Source: Ryuthela nishihirai
Lineage: Eukaryota; Arthropoda; Arachnida; Araneae; Heptathelidae
NCBI GenBank assembly: GCA_038380435.1
Contig: JAWZYU010000005.1
Span: 39,144,001-39,208,000 of the forward strand
Direction: 5' to 3'
Length of the DNA stretch: 64,000 nucleotides
The notes under the pieces were generated by a model, which was not told the DNA's origin, did not search any database, and saw nothing but the letters and a program-made list of their open reading frames with translations. The position numbers and the translations under genes are program-made. Shown piece by piece: positions 33,002 through 43,662 of the stretch (positions are counted from its first letter, which is position 1; each line of letters begins with the position of its first letter).

Positions 33002-35700
33002 CTCCAGTCCATTTAAGGCCAAAATTTTAACCTTGAAGTGAATTTCGCATAATATAATCAATAACCAAACTAAAGAGAAAAGGAGACAAAATGCACCCTT
33101 GTTGAACACAAGAAGAAATGATAAACCAATTGCTACAAGCCTTATGAACTCTCACACACGACTCAGTGTTATTATAGAGAACTTTCATTATGTTAACTAA
33201 TTTATCTGGTATACCATATGATCTCACATTCAACCACAAATTATGATGATCAACAGAGTTGAAAGCCTTTTTGAAATCAACAAAACTAGCAACCAAACGT
33301 TTCTGAAACTCTAAACATTTCTCAAGAATCTGCCTGAGTGAAAATATCTGATCTACACATCCCCTACCACTTCTGAATCCACACTGCTCATCACGCAATT
33401 GCATGTCAACTAGATTCTTAATTCCATTAAGCACAATCATGCAAAGAACTTTCCATGGAACAGAGAATAGGCTGATACCCCTATAGTTATCACAAGAACT
33501 GCGATCACATTTTTTGAAAATAGGGATAATAATAGCTCTGGTAAAATCCTTAGGAACCATGCCTTTATCATAAAATTTATTCAAAATTTCAGTCATCCAA
33601 GTGGTAACTGAAACATTTTCAGCTCTGAGCATTTCTGTAATAATTTCATCTACCCCTGGGGATTTATGAAGTTAAGTTTAGAAACAGCCAAAATAGCTTC
33701 AGATTGTGTTATAGGGCCAACGTTAAAGCCACCAATGCATCTATCATCATTACAAACAATGGGAGTAGAACTAACCACATTGTTTAGAACATCACTGAAA
33801 TGCTCAGCCCACCTAGCCACGACAGAATCCTCACCTTCTATAACCTTACCTTGTTTGTCCTTCAATCCTTGTATACCTGTCCGTTTTCTACCACACAAAA
33901 CATTAACTATCTGGTACAGCTCTCTACTGTTGTGCTGTCTAACTGCTTCCTCGGCTTTGTCAGCCAAGCCATTAAGCCAAAAATTCTTATCAGTTGCTAA
34001 CTGATCCTTTACACATTTAATAAGCTTCCTGTAATCCTTTCTATTAGGCCTATTTGGGTACTGATTAAGGACATTCCTGCAGTTACTTCTTTCTGAAATA
34101 AGCTCAAGTGCCTTATCACTCAAATAATTCTGCCTCTTCTGCTCCTTTTTCACTAAAAGAGTACTGTTAGTGTCCAAAAAAGCCTTTTTAAAATGACCCC
34201 ATTCTTCCTCAACTTCAGTAGTAAGCAAACCATGACTGTCATAATGACTAAGTAACCAATATGGTAAGCTTTAGCTATAACTGTCTTTCAGAGCTTCAGT
34301 ATTAAAGGTAAATTTTTTAACCCTAGCACAACATTTCTTAAGCTTCAGTTGCAAGATACTTTTGAGAAGGTAATCGTCAGATCCAATTTCAGCTCTCCTA
34401 TATGACCTGGTATTTCTAACAGAACTAGCCCATTTGCTGTTAATTAATATATAATCAATCATTTTCTTATGCAGCCCATCAGGTGAAACCCATGTGTACT
34501 TATGCATGTCGCGGTGTTTGTAATAAGTGTTAGTTATTCTGAATCCATTGAGTTTACTTACCTGTAGGAGACGCTGCCCATTGCCATTGCAGCTACCAAT
34601 ACCAAAAGGGCCTATTACTCCTCCCCAAAGGTCAGAGTCTGTACCAACTTTGGCATTGAAGTCACCAAGAACAAGGGTAATATCTCCTTTCTTGACAGAA
34701 TTTAAAATATCCTGAAGTTGTTCATAAAACCTATCCTTCTCATCCTCATCGGCATCCTCAGTGGGGGCATAACAGCAGATAACATTCAAGTCTTTAACGC
34801 TTGTCTGAAATTTTGCTGTAAGAAACCTCTCATTAATGCACTCATATCCTAGAAGAGCATCACTAGCATGTCTGCTGAGAAGCAGACCCACGCCTTGGTG
34901 ATGCATATTGTCGTCCCTCCCTGAAAAGAGAAATTTAAGATTATTTTTAAGAATCTGACCTTTATCTGTCCATCTGGTGTATCCAAGAATATCTAAATTA
35001 AGCAATTATAAATATAATTACAAATTATAAAAATTATTTATAAATTGGCAAGCCAAGAATATCTAAATTATAATGGTTGAATTCTTGTGTGAAGACATCA
35101 GGAGAAAAACCCATGTGCAGAGTCCTCACATTCCAATTACCTATGGAGAGAAAATAGTTAGTGGGATGTTTAAAGAAACTATGTTTATTTGAGAGAGGGA
35201 ATGCCGACAATATCAAACAGCCCACTAATTGCAGACATGGGGCAAAGACCCGTTCCCCGACTACTAAAGGCTGAAGCCATTTATGCTGGAAGACTTCCTC
35301 CAATGTAGAATTTGACGATGCCAGTAGAAGCAAAGAGTTCAGGTGCCTGCGATGTCCTCTGATCAGGATTATCCACCAGCTGAAAAACATATCCTGTGAA
35401 TCTATTCACTTCAGGCTGTCAACCAACAAACAGAAAACAGAGCGGAAGATTTTCCCTCCATAGAAGCCCACCAGTGCAGCAAATTCAGGATCCATAATGA
35501 AGCTCAGAGCCATAATTCTGTTCAGGTGGGTTTATGTGGTCAGCATCAGGATTCTGTGTGGTTGACCACTCCCCAGCAGGGTAGGAAAAAAGGAAAAGTA
35601 GCCATAGTTGTCCAGATCAGTAGGCCACACCAATCTGGCAGCCTTCCCCTTTCCATTCACTTCCACAAGAGAATATCTCTTTTGAAAGATACTAACGATC
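33002..35700 (-). mobile_element. RTE-like LINE, copy B, 3'-truncated
   Basis: On the minus strand an N-terminal region, endonuclease, linker and RT up to SLVIDYIMRNSLQG are present, in four frame-shifted blocks (35390-35034, 35005-34271, 34228-33650, 33632-33027). The last third of RT and the C-terminal domain are missing, because the sequence stops at the palindromic mini-element. The endonuclease SDH motif reads SDD, which would inactivate it. A short direct duplication of CCAAGAATATCTAAATTA with an AT-rich filler lies at 34983-35070. Confidence 0.9.
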
Positions 35701-36669
35701 TGTTGCAGAAATTCAGTCATTTATTACCAAAATATACTATAATATTAAAGAATCACTAAAATAAAAGTGACAATAATGTAGCAGCTTATAATAGTTCTCA
35801 TAAACAACAGCAGTTTGGTTGTTGGGGTTTTTTTTGGTGCACAAGCAGCTCAGGCTATATTGTGCCAAATGTGAAAAATAAGAGGGTAAAAGACAGAACA
35901 AACAACCAAAGTTCAAAGCAACAACAAAAAAGGATGTACAAGACAATAGTAAGAAATCTAAATTATATAAAGAACAATATAAAGTGTGGAGCAATTAATA
36001 TATTTATAAACAAAAAAGATAAAGCTAATCTTAGTGTAAAAGACCCAGGTCAGAGAGAAAGAATAGAAACAACAAAGCCATAAAATGAGAGTATGTTAAA
36101 ATATATAGTAAAATGTGAAAAAAGGTAAGAACAAGAGCTAACACTACAGCAGTTATAGTTACAATTTTCCTAACTGTTCCTAACAATAGGGTACTCTTGT
36201 CTAAATAATTATGGCTGGGTCATCCCAAATAAGGCAGAGGGTGTTTTCTCTTGACAGTGATAATGGATCAAGAGTGATCCAAAATGAGTGTATATTTCCT
36301 AACATGACTTAATAAATGAGTGTAATGTTTTCTAACATAACTTTCTTGTGTCTGTGATGTAGCAGATGATTTTGTTGATTGTTCATAATATTTAACTGCT
36401 GCAGAGCCATGCCATACACCACCGTTAATGAGTGCAGGAGACAATTGCCCAACAACAGCAACATCTGCAAGCCATCTGTGCCAGAGATCGAAAAGAAGAC
36501 CCCTAATGAAGTAGCAACAAACTTAGTAGGAGTGTACCATGGCAGGTTTTCAACAAAATGAGAGAACAGTGAACCTTATTATCAATATCATCAAAATATG
36601 GTTAAAAAAAGAATTTTTCTCAATTTCTTGTTCACACTACAGTTAAAATTCTGGCAATACCTCTAAAAA
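35701..36669. other. Intronic sequence with an unassigned open frame
   Basis: A plus-strand frame at 36379-36561 reads RAMPYTTVNECRRQLPNNSN and then a Lys/Pro-rich part. It has no family that I recognise. The rest is AT-rich without recognisable features. Confidence 0.35.
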
Positions 36670-37430
36670 TATATATACTAATTGGTGGCTAATACAATTG
36701 TCTCTCATCCAAAAAGTTACACTTTAATATATCAAATATTAGTGGCTCCTAAAAAATTGTCAACATTGAAATTTTTTAAAAAAATTAAAAAAATGGCAAT
36801 TTTAAAAATCATTTAAAAAAAAAACCAAAGGCAAAAAATTTGGACTTTTGCAAATTAAAGACAAAGACATGACTTAAATAACTGAGGGAAAAAACTTGGA
36901 TGCATTTTTAACATTTTTTTGGTATTTGAATATTTCAATATTTTTATTTTTATTACTGCAGAATTATGAAGAAACTTTTCCTAATATTCCAAAAATTGTT
37001 TATCAAATCATTTTAATTTATTTTTCATTTAATATACCCTATCTGACTCTTACATTCGAAAGTTCGTGTCACAGTTCAAATTTTGGCATCACCTTACAAA
37101 ACTTTACTCTTTGGTAGTTAATGCAGTCATCTCTCCACCCAAAAAATTGCGATTTAATATATTAAATATTAGTGCTCCAAAAAAAAATAATCACAAACAT
37201 TGAAAAAATATGGGAAAACTTGAAAAACTGGCATATTCCAAAAAATTATTAAAAAATATTGAAAAATCTAAAACTTTTCTCATTTAAAACAATAACCTGA
37301 ATTAAAAAAACTATCGAAAAGAACTTTGATGCATTGTAGCTTTAATAATGTTTTTGGTTTTTCAATATTTCGGTAGTTTCATTTTCCTTACTGCAGTATT
37401 ATGAAGAAATGGTTCTGAATTTTAATATTA
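36670..37430. repeat. Diverged tandem duplication of about 430 bp
   Basis: Two units begin AATTGGTGGCTAATACAATT (36680) and TTTGGTAGTTAATGCAGTCA (37110). Both continue with a CTCTC..CCAAAAA block, TTTAATATAT..AAATATTAGTG, an A-rich stretch, and a TTACTGCAG.ATTATGAAGAAA block (near 36955 and 37390). Function unknown. Confidence 0.6.
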
Positions 37431-37979
37431 TGCTGTGCTAAGAAAATTTAAATTGAATTTATAATTCACTCTTCTTTACAAAAATAATAGTTTAACTATA
37501 TTTTGTTGAATTGTAATGTTCATAATTGAGATGCAATCTATTTGTGGAAGTCAGCAAAAGTGACGTAGTAGAAAAATATGTTATGGCTAAGTTTAAAAAA
37601 AAACATATCAGAAAAGTGATATAAAACACTACTATAGAAGTGACATTGGGTTAACTATGCCAAGGAAATAGTTGTGCCTCAATATCCATCAAAATAGCTA
37701 TTATAGAGGTGATGAAAGTCCATTTATGTCTCTCAGGTGTATATGATAAGAGTTGGTGTTTAGGAATGTTGCATAATATCTGAATGTGTTATCATCACTT
37801 CATTCAGTAGATAAATACAATACAATTAGTACATGCTGTGATCAGTTTCACTTTCACTTGAAAGTATGATTAGTCAAGCATTTTTTCTGCTCCTGTGGTG
37901 GTAAGAATATGATGGACACATTTTTGACTTTTGATGGAGAACATTTGTGGTAATAGATGTTTATGGGGTCTGTAAATGA

Positions 37980-38187
37980 TAACAAGATAGCCATTGCAAG
38001 GATAGCTATGCACCAATCCTCTGTGATGATTGATAATAATGATTGGACGAAGTTCATCTTATCTGATGAATCTCGTTTCCTGTTGCACCATGTGGACAGC
38101 TGGGTATGTGTGTGTTTTACTATCTCCTGGATGCAAGTGGTGAAACCTTTGCTGCCAATGCAAACCTCTTGACCATGACACTCTGAA
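37980..38187 (+). pseudogene. Tc1-like transposase fragment
   Basis: The frame reads NDWTKFILSDESRFLLHHVD and then SWVCVCF. This is the first catalytic Asp region of the same Tc1 family as 1408-3361. It is cut on the right by the SINE starting at 38188, and no continuation is visible beyond the SINE. Confidence 0.7.
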
Positions 38188-38600
38188 GTGGGGGTTGGCT
38201 CAATGGGTAGTGCATCAGGCTTGTAATCTGTGGTTCCTAGGTTTGAGTCTCAACTGTGTCAGTGTCAAGATTTATCTACACTAATCCCCACCCTGCCCTT
38301 GGTGACGAAGGAGACACCAATGGACTGGAAAAGGCACCATCTATCAAATAGGACATTAAGCTCTGTTGCTTTGTGCAAGAGAGCCATGCCCTGTCCACAT
38401 TAATGAACACATTGGATGGCCTTAACAGGAGGCAACCATTTGTCTCTTAACAGCTGTTCAGTGAGTCCTCTCAAACTTCTCCGAGTCCTTGGGATCCTTG
38501 GGCGCATTATAGCTTCAGTAGCTCACGTGCCATAAAATCCCAAACAACTAACCTTGGGATCCTTGGGATCTGATCATTTAACCCATTGTGTGCAAAAAGT
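38188..38600 (+). mobile_element. SINE family 1, diverged full-length copy
   Basis: The tRNA head (GGTTGGCTCAATGGGTAGTG, GGTTTGAGTC), the body (GGAGACACCAATGGACTGG) and the 3' part (GATCATTTAACCCATTGTGTG) are in the right order. An internal segment containing CTTGGGATCCTTGGG is duplicated around 38510-38570 with unrelated sequence between. It is the most diverged complete copy. Confidence 0.8.
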
Positions 38601-38904
38601 GAATAAAAATTGTACGCAAATAGTAGATAGGAGAGTTTCTTCTTGAGAAATATATGATTTCCAAAATACTCATTTCTCGAGAGATGATTATTTTTTTTCT
38701 TAAGAATTCTGCTAGTAAATTATTATCTACCTATAATGAAATATTTTTAAATTAAAAGGAAGTAGTTTAAATCACATTGTAGATTTTAAATTAATAGAAT
38801 AGGTAGATGGCACCAAAAATACTACCCCCCTCCCTCCATCCAACATGCTCCAAGCCTAAAATAAACCAATACTGACCAGAGCACACTAACACCTGTGCAT
38901 GCCA

Positions 38905-39003
38905 CACAACTATTTCACCTGGATGATGCATTGGAACAACAATGTGAAACACACAACTCTTTCACCTGATGATGCATTGGAACAACAATGTGAAACACAC
39001 ATC
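38905..39003. repeat. Two-copy 51 bp tandem repeat
   Basis: The block ACACAACT.TTTCACCTG..GATGCATTGG and the following AACAACAATGTGAAACACAC is repeated twice almost exactly. Confidence 0.85.
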
Positions 39004-39990
39004 TATATAAAAATATACAGTATTCACTCTCTCTTGAAAAGTTGTGGCATCTATTGGAAGTCGCAAGTACTTTGGTTAATATGTGTAGCAAGCAATAGCT
39101 CCAACATCTTAGTTCGTCCCTCTGTGCCACTCTCAAACAGATGTCAACCTCACAACAGAACCTGCAACAAGAACAATGGCCACACCAAGAACATTCTGAA
39201 CTCACAATAATAAGGACTGTACTACCCACCAACAGGAAAATAGACTTACCTATATTTTGGATTACAACAGAAGAAAATCCAAGGTAATTTTGTAGATAAA
39301 AAAAAAATCGATCTAAATGCCTCAGCTTTTTTGATATTACAGTCATATGGAGTAATTCTATTAATCATAATATTATTACTTAAATCTTTCATTTATTTAA
39401 TTTTTCTAACATTTTTGATCATTTAAATGCAAACAACACATAATGCACGTGCTTGGATATTTTGCCAATCACCAAACTCTAAGACTAAGGTTACAAAAAT
39501 TTATTTCACTTTAATCCCTTCAGTGGCAAGCTCTTTCAGGCATTATAAAAACGTTTTTTAAACCCATTTTTTTTTTTATAAAATTGTGTTATTTTCAAAA
39601 GTTCTTTAATGAAATAATTACAATTAAAAATAATAATACAACTATAAAATGCATCAATTTATTTGAATATAATATGCAGGCACAAGGCTGAAAATTTTCT
39701 GGGCATACCATTGAAGGGGATAAAAGCATAAATAAAAATTGAAAAATATATAACTAAAATGGGATAAACAGCAGAGGAAAAATTAAATAAAAATATTTAA
39801 AAACAAAATAAGGTTTATTTTAACAAAAAAATTGAAATCCATATCAATTTGTATTGTATCCTGCTATTAAAAAATTAAACTTCACACCAGCAAAATTTCA
39901 TTTGAAAAATCCCAATTTCTTAACTCTAGTTATGAATTACTTCAGTTGAACTAAAAATATGTCATATCATTTAAGTTTATTAATAAATTA
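39004..39990. other. Intronic sequence, nothing recognised
   Basis: Mostly AT-rich. No gene or clear repeat. Confidence 0.4.
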
Positions 39991-39997
39991 TCACAGG

Positions 39998-40885
39998 AAA
40001 ATGTCCTGTAGACAAAGGACTCTTGAAATAATTAGCTGGGGGAAAAAATGGTTTTGCCCTGAGTGGGATTTGCATCGATTTCTCCTAGAAACATGCCAGG
40101 TACAATAACCACTACACCATAAGCAGCTAAAAAACTTTTTCAAGCTATATGACTTACAAACATTCCTGGATATTTCGTTAATTCACTCTTGCCACCATTA
40201 TGTGGGGAACTGGGAAACATGCTGCCTCATATGATGGAAATAATATTTGTTGAGTTGTTTTACTCTGAGCGGCACTTTTTTGTACACAATGGGCTAAATG
40301 GCGAGGTCACAAGCACAACGAAGGCTCAGAGTAGGATGGGGGGGGGGGGGGGGGACTCATTGAAACAGCTGTTGGGAGACAGAGGGTAGCCTCCTTCCAG
40401 TGTGTTCTTTAACATGCACAGGGTATGGCTCTCCCACACACAGGGCCACGACTTAACATCCCATCCGACGGATGGTGACCTTTCCAAGCCCATCAGTGTC
40501 CCTTACTGACTATGGAGAGGCATAATAATATCTGCCGAAATAAATCTCAATGCTGACCCAGCTGGGACTCGAACCTGGGAACTGCAGATTACAAGCCTGG
40601 TGTGCTACAGACTGAGCCATCCCCACCTCTAATATTTATTACTCACAGCATTAAATCAATAATTCAGTAATAAAGTATCACAGAAAAATGTCCTGTACAC
40701 AAGGAGCTCTTGAAATAATTAGCTGGAAAAATATTTGTTTTTCCTCTGATTGTATAAGTCACATTGCTAGAAAAAAATGGTTAGCTGTTGATGGTGTAGC
40801 AATTATCATACCCAGCATGTTTCTGAGAGAGGGTTCAAATCTCACTCAGGGCAAAACCAAATTTTAGCCTTTGGTGTGTTTCGGA
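39998..40885. repeat. tRNA-like foldback, interrupted by a SINE
   Basis: A minus-strand tRNA-like module at about 40055-40130 (AACATGCCAGGTACAATAAC on plus) pairs with a plus-strand module at about 40775-40850 (CAGCATGTTTCTGAGAGAG, GGTTCAAATCTCAC). The outer tails (TGGTTTTGCCCTGAGTGG on the left, CTCAGGGCAAAACCA on the right) are complementary. A truncated second left unit starts at 40678 (AATGTCCTGTACACAAGG). A family 1 SINE (40252-40630) sits in the loop region. Confidence 0.65.
40252..40630 (-). mobile_element. SINE family 1, full-length copy
   Basis: It is flanked by AATATTTGTT (40242-40251) and AATATTTATT (40631-40640), a 10 bp target duplication with one change. The tRNA-like head is at the right end (GACTCGAACC on the plus strand) and the GTTGAGTTGTTTTA end is on the left. 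It has a run of 17 G at 40338-40354. Confidence 0.88.
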
Positions 40886-41054
40886 GGAGCAAACAGCCAT
40901 TTCTTATGTAAATAGAGGTGCTGAACATGAAAATGATAACAAAAATGTTTGATTGATTATGACTTTCTAAATATAACCACTTATCTGTATTACGTCATCA
41001 CTGAAGGTTGCATGTCGATCAACAGCAACTGCTGCCTCTTCACCTGCCACATAT

Positions 41055-41215
41055 AAAATAAATACCCCCTCAAGCAGCTGCTTGCCACAGAGGTCAGACA
41101 GGAGCCTGCCAGTTTAATTTGCCATAGTAAAGGTCTGTAAGGATGGCAGGACCTCAGGAGAAAAAATGACACAAATATTCATGCCTTATCTGCGGCTCGA
41201 ACCCAGACGCACTAA
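41055..41215 (-). mobile_element. SINE family 2, copy 4, head-truncated
   Basis: The 3' end (GCAGCTGCTTGAGGGGGTAT on the minus strand) and the body are clear. The tRNA head is lost beyond GGGTTCGAGCC. Confidence 0.8.
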
Positions 41216-41264
41216 TATATACCAAATCTTAAATATCTCACATCACATTCCAGCAGTAATTTGC

Positions 41265-41390
41265 TAACATTGATGGGCTACATCTTCCTCATTATCTCTT
41301 CTCCATCGTAGCAATTTCTTGATGAAAACGTTCCTCGTGCTCATCACTCACAGTGCCCATAAAGAAATCCAAAACAAGAACTTAAGAAAT
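41265..41390 (-). pseudogene. Fragment of a conserved invertebrate transposon-associated protein
   Basis: The minus strand reads MGTVSDEHEERFHQEIATME, then KR, two stops, and GRCSPSMLANYCWNVM. I know a widespread family in invertebrate genomes with a VS(D/E)E.GERFHQDI..ME.RYQG.W...M.ADYCW pattern, and this fits it. That family is usually annotated as uncharacterised and seems repeat-associated. Only this scrap is present, with in-frame stops. Confidence 0.5.
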
Positions 41391-41396
41391 GTACCT

Positions 41397-41912
41397 AATG
41401 AATATCTATCCACTTTCAAGCTGTTTTTTAAGAACAGAAGATGGGTGTAGAAAAAAAAAATTGTCTTGAGTCAGGTGGGATCTGAACCCATGACTTCCTG
41501 CCAACATGTCAGGTGCTCTGACCCTGAGCCACTGAAACTGATCATCTCTCCTCTACTGCTGATGTTATGCTAAATGATCTCCTAATGTTGATGCTAAATG
41601 ATCTCTTCTCTACTGTTGATGTTATGCTCAATTAATGTTTTTTGAGTGCACTTGGGGACCTACTCTTCAGAGTCATCCCAGTTATGTGCACACAACCAGC
41701 CACAAGAGCACCTGGTTATTTTTTTCTGAGCAAATCTGAATCTGCCTCACCTTGGTTTGATCAGTAGTATCTTGTATTTACCATGACCTCCTAATGACAT
41801 GTCATCAGGAGGCTGTGGGTTCAGATCACACCCAACTCGAGACAATTTTTCCTCTACACCCATCTTCTCCTGTTACTTAAAAAGCAGTTTGAAAGTGGAT
41901 AAATATTCATTA
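41397..41912. repeat. tRNA-like foldback element
   Basis: The outer arms TAATGAATATCTATCCACTT and (reverse complement of the right end) TAATGAATATTTATCCACTT match, and complementarity continues through GAAGATGGGTGTAGA and AAAATTGTCT.GAGT. The tRNA-like modules are minus at about 41478-41545 and plus at about 41785-41845 (CATGTCATCAGGAGG, GGGTTCAGATC). Arms are about 140 bp around a loop of roughly 240 bp. No coding sequence lies inside. Confidence 0.78.
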
Positions 41913-42074
41913 AATCAATGATGAGCTGTGAATTCCTATGTCTAAATACAAGGCATTACTGATCAAACCAAGAATAGTCCTGATATGAACTCAAAAGATA
42001 GTGATTAACCAGATGCAGTATAGCCAGGGACATAATTATGGGGGCATGTGGAGAGGCTCCCCCACAAAGTAAAT

Positions 42075-42935
42075 CGGAGTTGGCAAAATTTGAAATGACT
42101 TTGTAAAATCCAGGTGAGTTGTGAAAATTTAGATTTTTTTTTTTTGTAAAATTAAGAGGAATTAGCAAAATCTAGACAACTTGGCAAAATTTAGGACAGT
42201 TGGAAAAATTAGACGCCATTTAGCAAAATACAGATGAGTTGACAAAATTCAGGGTGAGATGTAAAAATTCAGATTATTTTCTGTAAAATTATGGCGAATT
42301 ATCAAAATTTGGAGTGACTGCAAAAATTGAGGCGAGATGTAAAAATTTTGAATACTTTTCTGTAAAATTATGGCAAATTGGCAAAATTGGAATCCACTTG
42401 ATAAAATACAGGCAAGTTGTGAAAATTGGGATTGGTTTTGTGAAATTAAAAAGAGTTAGCAAAATTGAGGAAACTTGGATAAACCTTGGTGAGTTTGAAA
42501 ATTTTGAAGTGAACTGGCACATTCATTGTGGAGTGGGTTGGGTTGTTTTACCTCTAAGTGGCACTTTTTGCACACCATGGGCTAAATGGCCATGTCACAT
42601 GGACCCTGAAGGCTTGGGGGAGGGGACCCACTGGAACAGCTGTTGGGAGACAGATGGTAGCCTCCCATCAAGGCCATCCAGCGTGTTCTTTAACGTGCAT
42701 AAGGTATGGCTCTCCCACACATGGGGCCACGGCTTAACGTCCCATCCAATGAACGGCGGCTTTTCCATGCCCATCAGTGTCCCCTACTGACTGTGAGCAG
42801 GGCAGAGAATCATTCTGGAATGACTTGGCACTTGGCATTCAGGAGAGATATAAAAATTGGGATTTGTTTTGTGAAATTAAGGAGAGTTGGCAAAATTCGA
42901 AGTTACTTGGTAAAATTTGGGTGAGATGGATAATC
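42075..42935. repeat. Degenerate minisatellite, second array, split by a SINE
   Basis: It has the same unit types as 19393-20760 (GAGTTGGCAAAATTTG, TGACTTGGCAAAATC, GATGTAAAAATTCAGATT). It occupies 42075-42520 and resumes at 42815-42935 after SINE 42536-42807. It ends exactly where the foldback at 42936 begins, and another foldback lies just to its left. Confidence 0.85.
42536..42807 (-). mobile_element. SINE family 1, 5'-truncated, inside the minisatellite
   Basis: It runs from the GGGTTGGGTTGTTTTACC end to GTCAGTAGGGGACACTG (minus sense) and lacks the tRNA head. ATTCATTGTGGA and ATCATTCTGGA flank it as an imperfect target duplication. Confidence 0.85.
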
Positions 42936-43391
42936 CAGTAATAAATAGGCACTTTGATGTCGATTTCAATTTCAGAGGAAAAATTGTCTGAGCCGGGTGG
43001 GATACGAACCCACGATCTCCTGATAACATGTCAGGTGCCCTGGACCACTGAGCTACCAGCTGTCGATCAAGATCTCCTCTAATTAATGCTATGAACATTC
43101 CCTTTATGTCACATATATGCGTTATTTTAGGCAATTTTTGGCCATAGCAGCTTTTTATTTGCCAATAGACGGAAAGCATGTCAAGGACCAAAAATTTCCT
43201 AAAATAACGCCTATATGTGACATAAAGGGAATGTTCATAGCGTTAATTAGAGGAGATCTTGATCATCAGCCGGTAGCTCAGCGGTCCAGAGCACCTGACA
43301 TGTTATCAGGAGGTAGTAGGTTCGTATCCCACCTAGCTCAGACAATTTTTCCTCTAAAATTGAAATCGACGTCAAAGTCTATTTATTACTG
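42936..43391. repeat. tRNA-like foldback element, best preserved example
   Basis: Two arms of about 205 bp (42936 to about 43142, and about 43187 to 43391) are highly similar reverse complements. The outer ends are CAGTAATAAATAG..ACTTTGA. Each arm has one tRNA-like module (minus at 42990-43062, plus at 43268-43340) with CCTGACATGTTATCAGG and a box B of GGTTCGTATCCCA. The two box B ends point outward. The loop is about 45 bp. The modules are closely related to those at 26218-27313. No transposase or ORF is present. Confidence 0.85.
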
Positions 43392-43437
43392 AATGTTGAA
43401 CCATCGAGTTTATCTGAGTTTATCTCAATATTTATTA

Positions 43438-43660
43438 TGAGATGGATAATACCAACAGGATGGTTCACGTGAAGCTGGGCAACATGCTCAGTGCCTCCCA
43501 CACTATTAATCATGGAGTACTTCAAGAGGGTGTTCTCAGCCCGATGTTACTGAACATCTTGCTGTAAGACCTACCCTCTCGACTCGAGAATAGAGTGGGT
43601 ATCTCTATCTACGCGAACGATATCTGTGCCTGATTCCCTAGCAAGGACCCTTCCTATGCT
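43438..43660 (+). pseudogene. I/Jockey-type reverse transcriptase fragment
   Basis: The frame reads MDNTNRMVHVKLGNMLSASH, then TINHGVLQEGVLSPMLLNIL, then a stop, DLPSRLENRV and GISIYANDICA. This corresponds to the GVPQGSVLSP and YADD region of RT. The A in the YADD box is kept but the first D is N, and there are stops. It probably belongs to the same family as 1-1190 and 50195-51800. It is joined directly to the LINE 5' fragment at 43663. Confidence 0.75.
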
Positions 43661-43662
43661 CA

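Noticed and set aside
40338..40354. Run of 17 G as a quadruplex or regulatory site
   Set aside because: It lies in a G-rich part of the SINE body and is best explained as homopolymer expansion there.
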